From Zygophlyctis sp. KS116 (taxonomy: Eukaryota > Chytridiomycota), in contig BAAFSQ010000052.1 in assembly GCA_054661495.1 (NCBI GenBank), forward strand, positions 1 through 52,090: a DNA stretch of 52,090 bases, written 5' to 3'. A program made the position numbers and the translations under genes. Positions 43,301 through 52,090 of this stretch are shown one piece after another. The first letter of the stretch is position 1. Each line of letters begins with the position of its first letter. The notes below the pieces were generated by a model. The model searched no databases, was not told the origin of the DNA, and saw nothing but the letters and a program-made list of their open reading frames with translations.

Positions 43301-46300
43301 CCTATGTATTCTTCATCGATATTTTCTGACATGTATCCCAGCATTTTGAATACTGCTTCATTAACTGATATGATAGTCCCGTCCTTTTTCAATTCCAATA
43401 CACAATTGTCATCAAAGCCCATTCGTTTGATTTTTGAAGCCGAAGAGATTGTATCAACTCTCCTTATCAATCCTTTAAAAAGAAGATTATCATCATTTCC
43501 CGTCTCGGATTTTTGTATAATTGCCTTTATCTGCACAATACTACCATCAGCATGAATTGCAGGTAGAGTGCGGCCATCAACTGATCGAAGGATGTTTGAA
43601 ACCTTTGTACGTCGATATCTTTCCAAAAATAAATCATGAACTAACTTTAGTACAATTATATAAAATACACATATTATAAGGAGGTGGCATAATATTTTTA
43701 AGATTCATGCCCATAATGTCTTCTTTTCTATACCCAAGTAGACTTGTCACACCAGAATCAACATTTTGAATCATACCAAAGCCATCAATAAATATAACTG
43801 CAGTTAATTTACTAGTGTCTCTAATAACTGCTGAATAGAAACGATCTGATCCCACATATTCCTCTGTAACGGTTAATGAAATTGGAACAACAGAGCCGTC
43901 CTTTCGACGACCAGGTACATTTCGCCCAGCTGTTCCAATAACACGAGCTTCTCCTGTTTCTTTGTATCTGCGAAGATAAGATTCATGATTGGCCGCATAT
44001 GCGTCTAGCATAAAAACGGTAATGTTAGCTCTGAAAACTTCCGCTGCCTTATAACCAAACATATGTTCAATACTTTTTGAAATCATAATGATCGTCCCGT
44101 CTTCTGAAATTATAATTTGTCCCTCATCATTGCTGACTGGAACGGCAACAAGAGTCCCTACGAAAATGCGCTCGCCAGTTTCCTTTCTTTTTTCCTGAAG
44201 GGAAAGCATAAGAGGGAAGCCATAACCTAGTCTGTGCAGCCCAAACAAAGCTCTTGGAGGATGCCCGATTACCTTAGCATTTCCAGTAGCTTTATACTTA
44301 TCTAAAAACTGATCATGACGTTCTCTATAAGGTGATGGGACTAAAAGCTTAATGTTTCTAGTTATGAGTTCACTTCTTAGCCATCCAAATAAATTTGTCA
44401 CGGCCTTATTAACCTGTTCAATAGTCCCCTCTTCATTAATAGATATAACTGCACGACTGTCTATTCCTCCATCTGAGATTCCTGAATCATCGTGTTCGCG
44501 AGCTCTGAGCTGTTCAGCACGACGATGGTATCGTTCTGCTTCCTCTCCATTTTTCATAACTAATTCCAAAAAATATGCATAAGAACTCAAAATATATAAT
44601 TGCTTTGGAAAACGAACAATGAGAGACTATGGATCAGTTAGCAGATTTTACCTTATAAGTGGCCAAAGCCTTATTTGTAGCAGAATCAACAGCTTTTGAG
44701 GCCTCGAGAAATTTAGAAATCTTGATTTCAGGATTAAGAAATAACGACCAAAAATCACTAATTGCCTTGATTGCGACAGAATTATACTTTTGCGCCTCAC
44801 TTTTATAAGACTAATAAGAAATTACACGTAATACTTCTGAAAATCACCGAATTGATTTAGGTTGGTTATGGAAGAATTAACATCACCTGCGATTGATACA
44901 CTTTGCTTAGAATCTTTGATGCGTTTTGAAATTAAGAACCGAATATAATAAGAAGTCTCCAAATTCAGGGCAGTTTCGAGCAAGTCTATAAATGCAGATG
45001 AATCTGCAGATAATGTCATAAGACAAGATGCTCTGCGTATTCTGATAATAGCTAGATCAGGAAATGCTGAATCAGCCATGCGATATAATCGATACGCAGC
45101 CTCCACATTTACTTTATCGGAGGTATTGAACCATAAAAGACGACCTATTATTTCGACCGAAGTAGTGTCAGCTCCAAACTTCTGCAAGATCTGGGGCAGA
45201 TACAAATATGGATTTCTCTTCGCCCCTTCAATCAATTCTTCGGATTTTTTTGTAGTAAATTTAGCCAAGTATAGTTCCTTTGACTCAAATTCTGCCTCGA
45301 TTTCCTGACAAAGTCCTGTTGCAAAAGCTAAAATAATGAAATTATACAAACCATACCTTGGAAAACCAAGTACCTATATTGAATGGCATAATATCCAAAC
45401 AGAGCAATCGGTATCATTCCTTAAAGTAAGTAAAAACGAGTACCAAAAATTAGAGCGAAATCGATGAATCTCGATGTTACAAGATTGTATTCCATGTTGT
45501 TTGCGACAACGAACGTAACGGCTGCACTCCACCACAATGCAAATGTTAACGCTCCGAGTATTGAATTGCTATGGCGATTCTAGCTAATGAAAAGATAAAA
45601 AATACTTGATAAGGTAAATAATATATCAAAAGACCCGGTAAAATAGTAATGGCAATCCAATTAAACAATGCCTCCCACCAAGTTCCGATGATTTGCCCAA
45701 TCAAATATTCATTTATCGTCATAAATATGATGATTGAATAAAATGCTATGTTGTAAATAGGGGTCACAGTAACAAACAAATCCAGGGGTACCGGAAAAAG
45801 GTTGACATAAGCTACTGTTGAAATTAGCATAAGCCCAATGAGTATAATAGCTGTTATCGTTCCAATAATTAGATAAGCCATATTTGACGAGCCCCAGCAG
45901 TCAATCCTACAGGTTATATTTAAAAATTACGCTTCACCATACTGCTCAAAAGGGAAGAGCTTTTGAGTAGCTGGATTGCACCACCACGGAGTTGCTAATA
46001 ATTTAAATCTAAAAATCAACAAAAAATATATAACCCTGCTGGAAATAGGATTCTAAGCGCTATATTGAAAGAATAGAATAGAGTTTTGACTGCTATTGGA
46101 TTGGGTTCGTTATTTTTGTAATATGATCTAAATACTATTCCGGCATTGATCAAGATCAAAAGCGTTATGGCAAAACTGGCCCAGAATGCGGCCTAATATC
46201 AATACTTATATATAAAGTACAGTAAAGCTAGACCATGTGGTTAACTTGATCTGAAGCTGTAAATATCGAGCAAAACGTCCCCATGTCGTTGTATATGAGC

Positions 46301-46569
46301 CATATCCGTAGCCTGTAAAATAAGATCAGTCTCTAGGAATTACCATCTTTTATTAAAAATAATCAAAATATACCATGTACAAAGAAAGGAATGATCTGGA
46401 CAAAACTTAATATCATTACTGCCACAGCTGGCAACCAATTGAGATGCGCTAGCGCAGGAAACGCGGTCGGATATATATCATATATAGTAGATGACAATGC
46501 AGACTCCACCTTTTTTTTTAATTTCGTGAATTCTGACTCCTCAACAGTTCGAGCTCCTGAAGATGACAT
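40382..46569 (-). CDS. TmcB-like multi-PAS membrane protein
   Basis: A very large protein (about 1,880 residues from about 20 exons, not all joins verified). The N-terminal third has many membrane segments (such as LPAVAVMILSFVQIIPFFVHG, then YVNLFPVPLDLFVTVTPIYN). A helical TPR-like block follows (EAAYRLYRMADSAFPDLAII) with FWSLFLNPEI. At least five PAS domains come next, recognisable by repeated pieces such as ISINEEGTIEQVNKAV, NHESYLRRYKETGEARVIG, GRRKDGSVVPISL and NHDGYLQRYNDTRVARVVG. A second membrane region and a last exon (40473-40382, MVPLEILAGSQP) close the protein. The order matches the TmcB/TmcC family described from Dictyostelium and found in ciliates and chytrids. The PAS repeats suggest small-ligand, redox or light sensing; ligand unknown. 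Confidence 0.8.
46344..46346 (-). other. Candidate 3-base microexon in the TmcB-like gene
   Basis: Between the coding block ending at 46374 and the one starting at 46312 lie 61 bases. They can be removed either as a single 61-base intron or as two introns of 27 (46373-46347) and 31 bases (46343-46313) with correct GT...AG ends, leaving the trinucleotide atg. Both versions stay in frame; the second matches the local intron sizes and inserts one aspartate. Confidence 0.45.
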
Positions 46570-46671
46570 TGATAAACCAAATGAAAGCGCGTATGACGAC
46601 GCGACTATGCGCAGCCTGATCGCGAAAATGTTCCGAAATTCCGGATCATTCACTTGTTCATTTGTGATCAA

Positions 46672-49026
46672 TTACAATGCTAGATTTTTCATTTGTATCA
46701 AGTAGCTATTAGATGGCTCAGCATTAGGCTCATCCTCCCATACATTAAAGTAGACGACAAAATTGGCAGGCTCTTTACCCTGCTCCACTGTTAAAAGTGG
46801 GCAGTCTTCCTTATCTTCAAGCTTTGATCTTTTTATGTCAATTGCTCGAAAAGTAAGTTGTGTAACAACATCAGATGCTTCATTTCCCTTCCATAAAAAA
46901 AGGGGACCAGGTCTGCAGTCGAGAATAACAACACAATCTGGGCGTAAATCATCCTGTGAAAATACTCCTAGATATTCAATACTATAATATCCTAGGGCAC
47001 AAGAGCATCTAAAGAATTGGGGAGCGTAGATCGGATTCAAATTGACATTTTCCATATTGAAAGTAGGAAATGCAATCAGAGAAGAATTTTCAACAATATT
47101 GATTGGGATCTCCAATTTTTTCTGGTATAAAATAGATTTACAAATTCGGTATAAATTCGAAGCTTCTGAAATCCCTCGACTCTTGTAGAGAGTCGCTTTA
47201 TGATCATAAATAATAAAATGAGAATCAGAATCAACGAGATACGGAATAGGATCACTAACATTCCAAACCCGAACTGTCCCAAACTTTGAATCTATTCTTA
47301 TCCTATATACTTCAGTTTTAGATTGGTTAAGTTGATTCCTAAGCCCTTTTTCATAAGTCACTTCATTAGAAAGATGTGATAAAAGAATTAAAGGCTCTTT
47401 ACCAGGGTCAACATGAACAACTTTCATTTCACAATTATATAGAGATTTAACCAACTCTTCCAATTCATGCTGTGTTTTAAAACGAAATGTTGCATATGCT
47501 AAATGATTAACGATGCAAATAAAATACCTCTCCGTGCAGCCTTCCTACCTTTCCAAAAGTATAAAACACATTCAAGAGAAGTTTCATTTTTTGAAGACTG
47601 CGCCAAAGATGGTTCTAATTCTTCTTCAATAACCTTGTAAACGCATAAAAAGATATACGCCTCTTTCATGAACAATAATCCTGCTTCATCTTCTGGGACA
47701 GAAATGAATTTACCATTTGAATGTACAAATACACTCATCTTTACTAAAAGTGAATTAAAACTCGATAATGTGCTTAGCAAAAATGAATTATCTCGTTTAA
47801 TAGCTTGGCCACCTGTAAAAAAAGATTCAATGTCCATATGAATCCCTTCCAATTTATTCAATTGAACTAAAAATAATTAAACTCAAAGATTTGATTACCT
47901 TTATCATCCCAAACATGAACATCTTCCCAATCACTAAAATATAATTTAAATAATTCTGGCTCATGTTCTTGCATACATCTATCCAAATACAACCATTTTG
48001 GACGAATTTTTAACGGAACTATTTTCTAAAATCTTAAATTTCCTTTAAATTACAGTTAAATACTCTGTAGCCATTAATTTTTTCTCTTGAGATGCATTTT
48101 TACCAATCCATAGTATCAGTATAGATCCTGAATCTACAATAAAACAACCTTTAGAATCTAAAAGCCCTTTTTTAAGTTTTTTAGAATCTAGAATATCATT
48201 CTTTGGATCTCCTAGTAAATCCTTTGGGACTCTATTAGTAAATCTACGAGTTTCAATACCTGTACAAAACAGGACCATCCCATTTTTCTTTAGTAGAAAG
48301 ATTTCTAGCCTCTAAAGACTCATCACATCCCAATAAATCCAAAAATCTTGAAACTTCATGTCCTTGTTCTTGTTCTATGACTCTTGCTCTCCCTTTTCTC
48401 TCATTCCTATTAATCCTTTGACATATTATTTTCCCTTTTAATCTCTGTTGCTTTGAAGAATCTCTTCCATTCCATAAAAATATCTCTAGTCCATTATCTA
48501 GTATAAAAACATTTAAATTTGACAAAACTGTATATAATGGTTCTAAATTTTCCAATGCCCAATCATGAACTTTAAATAGTAATAAATTCCAAGTTTTATC
48601 TTGTACAGGAAACAATCCACTTTGAGTTGAATACGTAGCTTCAGAATATTCAAGATTTGGAAATAAATCTTTAAACGCAATAGATTCTTCATTAGGCCCA
48701 ACTTTAATAATTTGAGAATTTCCTCTTAGAAAATCCTTTAGTCCGACCGCATACATTGCACAACAAAACCTTTTATCCAATTGTGCACATGAACCAATCC
48801 AAGTATAAATAAAATAATAAATTTCATCAAGTCTTTTTACAGAATTTAGAATTAAATAACAATCACCAACACAAAATTCCCCATCAAATTCAACCTGTCT
48901 TGGTTCCAATTGATTAATCTCAAAAACAACAATTCCCTCTCTTCCAATATTTGTAAAATAATCACTGAAATCCAGGGCCTTGAAGGGACTCTGCAATGAA
49001 GATGTTGACACTGGCGAAAGATGCAT
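46672..49026 (-). CDS. Gelsolin/villin-family actin-binding protein
   Basis: Exons 49026-48266, 48243-48054, 48025-47899, 47866-47528 and 47498-46672 give 747 residues, the size of a six-repeat gelsolin. Repeats are seen from GREGIVVFEINQLEP with EFCVGDCYLILNS, through VFILDNGLEIFLWNGRDSSKQQRLKGK and RNERKGRARVIEQEQGHEV, to CFIVDSGSILILWIGKNASQ and the C-terminal CVVILDCRPGPLFLWKGNEAS. It should sever or cap actin in a calcium-dependent way; there is no villin headpiece. The first intron is unusually short (22 bases). ATG 49026 is the first in frame. It is divergent from UAP56 with 103 bases between the starts. Confidence 0.88.
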
Positions 49027-49129
49027 TACAACCCAGACCTGTAAACAAGGTTGATCAGTGTGGCACCAGTGGCACCAAGGTGAAAACTTACGGTTCCTGG
49101 GCCTATGCTCTAGAAAAAAAATCTCAAAA

Positions 49130-50582
49130 ATGACGGAGCCTGCAGATGATCTTATTGACTATGAAGACGAGGAAGAGACCGTCTTGCCAGAGTCTTCTGT
49201 CCCGGTGACTGGTCAGGCAGAGGCTAAGAAAGGATCATATGTAGGAATACATGCGACTGGTTTCAGAGACTTTTTATTAAAACCAGAACTCTTGCGAGCC
49301 ATCGTAGACTGTGGGTTTGAACATCCGTCAGAAGTACAGCAGGAATGTATTCCACAGGCTATTCTGGGAATGGATGTTTTATGTCAGGCAAAGTCTGGTA
49401 TGGGGAAAACTGCAGTCTTTGTCTTGGCTACTCTTCAACAGTTGGAAAATATTCCTGAACCTAGTGTTCTAGTCCTATGTCACACCAGAGAACTGGCATA
49501 TCAAATTAAAAATGAATATGCTAGATTCTCTAAATATATGCCAGATCTTAAAACTGCAGTGTTTTATGGTGGTACATCAGTCAAGCAAAATATTGAAACT
49601 TTAAAAACTGAAAAACCACAAATTATTGTTGGTACTCCAGGAAGAATACAGGCTTTAATAAGGGATAAAGTACTCATTTTAAGTAAAATTAAACATTTTG
49701 TATTGGATGAATGTGATAAAATGTTGGAATCTCTAGGTAAATTTTTAAAAGAGAATGATGAATAATTTTTGCTATTAAACCCAGCTCTTTGAAGTATATT
49801 ACTTGTATACTAGAGAGATTAAAAATACTTCTGACTCTTTGAAAAAAAAATTCTAACAATAAAGATATGAGAAAGGACGTTCAAGATATCTTTAGAGCTA
49901 CACCGCATCACAAGCAAGTAATGATGTATTCTGCAACGCTAAGTAAAGAAATTCGGCCAGTTTGCAAGAAATTTATGCAAAATGTATGTACAAAATAATT
50001 AAAGGTTAGCCTTTGGAAATCTTTGTAGATGATGAAACGAAATTGACTCTCCATGGGTTGCAGCAATATTATGTAAAACTAGAGGAAAATTCAAAGAATC
50101 GAAAATTAAATGATTTACTGGATGCTTTAGAGTTTAATCAAGTTTGTATTTTTGTCAAGTCTGTTCAGCGTGCGAATGAATTGAATAAGCTATTGGTTGA
50201 ATGTAATTTCCCTTCAATTTGCATTCATTCTCAAATGCCCCAAGAAGAAAGGTAAAATTGGGTAGATTTATTTCATAGAATTGCTCGGTACAAGTCTTTT
50301 AAAGATTTTAGCAAGAGAATCATGGTTGCTACAGATATTTTTGGAAGAGGTATAGATGTTGAACGTGTCAATATTGTCATCAATTATGATATGCCTGATT
50401 CCCCTGATTCTTATCTTCATCGTGTTGGTAGAGCTGGTAGATTTGGTACCAAGGGTTTAGCCATCACTTTTGTATCTACAGTGGATGATTCTAATGTCTT
50501 GAATGCTGTTCAAGGAAGATTTGAAGTTAATATTTCAGAATTGCCGGAAAAAATTGATATTTCGACATATATGGCATCCTAA
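49130..50582 (+). CDS. SUB2: UAP56/SUB2 (DDX39) DEAD/DECD-box RNA helicase
   Basis: Exons 49130-49736, 49865-49983, 50010-50251 and 50279-50582 join to 423 residues, the full length of this highly conserved helicase. Seen: the acidic N-terminus [36 protein letters not shown], Walker [18 protein letters not shown], the signature LDECDKML, the SATLS motif, [21 protein letters not shown] and [16 protein letters not shown]. It acts in spliceosome assembly and mRNA export within TREX. Intron 1 is 128 bases, four times the local norm, and carries a box C/D snoRNA. The first ATG of the long open frame is at 49130. Confidence 0.97.
49748..49840 (+). ncRNA. Intronic box C/D snoRNA in the first intron of UAP56/SUB2
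   Basis: The 128-base intron (49737-49864) contains a C box atgatga (49755-49761) and a D box ctga (49831-49834). The flanks aaagag (49748-49753) and ctcttt (49835-49840) are perfectly complementary and would form the terminal stem. An internal D'-like ttga is at 49789-49792. Just before it, taaacccagctc (49776-49787) is complementary to GAGCUGGGUUUA, a near-universal stretch of the large-subunit rRNA beside the peptidyl-transferase centre. By the D+5 rule the target is the C of that GAGC, equivalent to yeast 25S C2948 by my reckoning, the site I recall as guided by snR69. The C' box is not clear. Confidence 0.85.
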
Positions 50583-50703
50583 ATGAACCGGATGTAGATT
50601 TAATACCTTTAAGCTCTTTTAATAAAAAGAGATTCTTTAATACTTTATGTTAGGGATTCTTGAATTCTTTGTTATACACCAACTCCACCTCTGTAACTTA
50701 ATG

Positions 50704-51973
50704 TCATTTTTTATTAGAAGAATCAAGGTCTTTAGATATTTCAGTACTGACAACCCGTTTTCTCTTTGTAGTTGAGGATCCGTCAGTCATTTCAGGGTCT
50801 AGATTTTTCTCTAGATTTTTTTCTCCTTGCATCCGTTGTCTATTGAGTAATTTTGTATATTTTTTAGAAGATCCATGATAAATTTTGGCATTACCGTCAA
50901 TACTCTCCATTGGATCAACACCATCCCTAAATTTAATTTTAAAATTCATACAAGAGACTTGAAAGATACTCGTGAAAATCAAAATTTTCTTGGGAATCTG
51001 ATCTATTCCTTTCGTGTTCAGTTCTTATCAAATCCTTTAAGAGAGATTCCATTTGAGTAGCCTTTATAGAATAATCTTTCCATTGTAAATAAATAGGTAG
51101 TAAGACATTTTTCTTAAAATTCCAATTAATTAAATCATTTTCAGAAGGAGTATTGACTTTTGGCGATGAAATTTTCCAATTAAAAGTCCCTTCAGGATAA
51201 ACACAATCTACTAAAACCAATGGTGTTTCTGGTGCCATATCATAATTAGGTCTTCCTTTTGCCTCCAACACATTTTCTTCTTGTAACAAGGCCCTAATTG
51301 TGTCTGGTGTCTCTAACCCTACACCTACCATGAACAAACAAGAAACCAAACATCGGACTTGATGCCATAAAAATGCTCTTCCTTGAATCACAAAAACGTA
51401 AAATTTCCTTGGATCCTCTTCCTTTTCTGGAAGATTATTTTCTATAGGTTCTTGGTCTTCTGATCCATAAGGTTGAATATAAGCCATTGACACAGTTCTT
51501 AAATATCTTGTTTCTTTTGTTGGATTAACTTTACAAAAGTTTTTAAAATTAAATGTTCCCTTGTACTGCATTGCCCCCTCTTGCATTTTCCTTAAATTGA
51601 GTCCTTGAGCTGGAAAATAATACTTGTATTTTCTAGCAAGACAATTAAATCTAGCATCAAAATCATTTGCCACAATTGAGTATCCAGTGACTCTAACTTC
51701 TATTGGAAGCACTCTATTCAACATTTTATCCAATTCCAAGTCCTGTTTCTTCTTCAGAATAGTAAATGCCACAATTTGAGTCCAAGAAGAGACTCCAATA
51801 TCAGTTCTTCCACATTTAGAAAAATTACAATTTCTTAAATCCTTGATCAAATTCACTTTTTTGAGAGCATTTTCTAGTAAAAGTTCTATCGTTTGATAAT
51901 TCTCTTGCATTGCAAACCCATGATATTTATATCCCACATACAAGATCTTTAATGCAATCTTGATCTCTTCCAT
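50704..51973 (-). CDS. PUS3: tRNA pseudouridine(38/39) synthase, PUS3/DEG1 type
   Basis: Exons 51973-50952 and 50926-50704 (25-base intron, phase 2) give 414 residues. The TruA-type core has LKILYVGYKYHGFAMQ, the catalytic-aspartate motif SKCGRTDIGVSS, FDARFNCLARKYKYYFPA, TFNFKNFCKVNP and FLWHQVRCLVSCLFMVG. The N-F-x-K-x(4) element and the insert after YLRTVSMAYIQP suit PUS3 better than PUS1. The C-terminal exon has KYTKLLNRQRMQ and a basic tail (KRKRVVS). It modifies U38 and U39 in the tRNA anticodon arm. Its stop is 121 bases from the convergent UAP56 stop, and a minisatellite begins 11 bases upstream of its start. Confidence 0.93.
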
Positions 51974-51984
51974 CTAGTGATTTC

Positions 51985-52089
51985 TTATAATTTTCTAATA
52001 ATATGACCTGATAATTTTCTTATAATTTTCTAATAATATGACCTGATAATTTTCTTATAATTTTCTAATAATATGACCTGATAATTTTC
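51985..52089. repeat. 35-base minisatellite, three perfect copies, running to the window end
   Basis: The unit starts ttataattttctaataata and ends acctgataattttc. It is repeated head to tail from 51985, 52020 and 52055 with no visible differences, and the sequence stops in the next unit at the window edge. It begins 11 bases upstream of the PUS3 start codon. Exact copies at a sequence end suggest either a longer array or an assembly end caused by it. Confidence 0.95.
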
Positions 52090-52090
52090 T

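Noticed and set aside
46363-46671. TmcB-like start at 46671 directly behind the gelsolin stop
   Set aside because: That position is TTG immediately after the in-frame TAA of the gelsolin gene. The first convincing ATG of the block is 46569.
48244-48259. A 16-base intron in the gelsolin gene
   Set aside because: A donor 6 bases earlier gives a 22-base intron with the same acceptor and frame, closer to the sizes seen elsewhere.
50927-50969. A 43-base intron in PUS3
   Set aside because: A 25-base intron (50951-50927) uses the same acceptor, keeps the frame and fits local sizes.
1-52090. Transposons, LTR elements, virus-derived genes, CRISPR arrays, prokaryotic operons
   Set aside because: No reverse transcriptase, integrase, transposase, capsid or Cas-like sequence and no long terminal or inverted repeats were seen; same-strand runs of genes have eukaryotic introns.

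Overview
Kind of organism. This is a nuclear window from an AT-rich, very compact eukaryotic genome. Thirty-eight protein genes fit in 52 kb, most separated by only 10-150 bases. Nearly every gene is broken by tiny spliceosomal introns of about 22-36 bases (GT...AG, often with a TAAT/TAAC-like branch site just before the AG). TAA, TAG and TGA all serve as stops, so the code is standard. The gene content points to an early-diverging, flagellated fungus or a close relative (chytrid, aphelid, rozellid or sanchytrid grade): a fungal-type NIT2/AreA-like GATA factor, a HIS3-type dehydratase, a SIZ-type SUMO ligase and a Vnx1-like cation antiporter sit with a flagellar TTLL9 tubulin ligase, a PEN-2 gamma-secretase subunit and a multi-PAS TmcB-like membrane protein. 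The taxonomic placement is inference; no species was identified.

Layout. 1-9.4 kb: a gene tail, AASDH-like acyl-activating/PQQ protein, insulysin, a Vnx1-like antiporter and a small Cys/His protein. 9.4-15.4 kb: a BSP-type peptidase, a TPR-PH-like protein, a double-CDGSH protein with a C-terminal anchor, the GATA factor, an unknown protein, and mitochondrial ribosomal protein L2. 15.5-22.1 kb: SUMO ligase, arginase, HIS3, two unknown low-complexity proteins, and an LAT-type amino-acid transporter. 22.2-28.5 kb: TTLL9, PEN-2, two tandem secreted cysteine-rich paralogues, a tail-anchored coiled coil, small proteins, a SWIB protein and SPO11. 28.6-33.3 kb: an unknown protein, RNF10-like E3, a secreted Cys-rich protein with an internal duplication, and an ECHDC1-like hydratase. 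33.3-40.4 kb: the cohesin loader SCC2, VPS4, a membrane-anchored thioredoxin. 40.4-52.1 kb: the TmcB-like protein, a gelsolin-family protein, UAP56/SUB2 carrying an intronic box C/D snoRNA, PUS3, and a 35-base minisatellite that runs off the window end.

How the genes work together. There is no operon logic; the genes are independent, but several themes recur. Nitrogen and amino-acid handling: GATA factor, arginase, HIS3, transporter. Chromosome biology and meiosis: SCC2, SPO11, SUMO ligase, SWIB protein. RNA processing: UAP56, snoRNA, PUS3, mitochondrial L2. Flagellum and cytoskeleton: TTLL9, gelsolin. Membrane trafficking: VPS4, PEN-2.

Most notable items. (1) A box C/D snoRNA in the one exceptionally long intron of UAP56, with a guide matching the peptidyl-transferase region of the large rRNA. 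(2) Two tandem secreted proteins with identical promoter and signal peptide but strongly diverged mature parts that keep the same cysteine frame. (3) An unusual double-CDGSH protein with a C-terminal membrane segment. (4) A likely 3-base microexon. Exon joins were made by hand from splice signals, reading phase and family resemblance; no alignment or database search was run.
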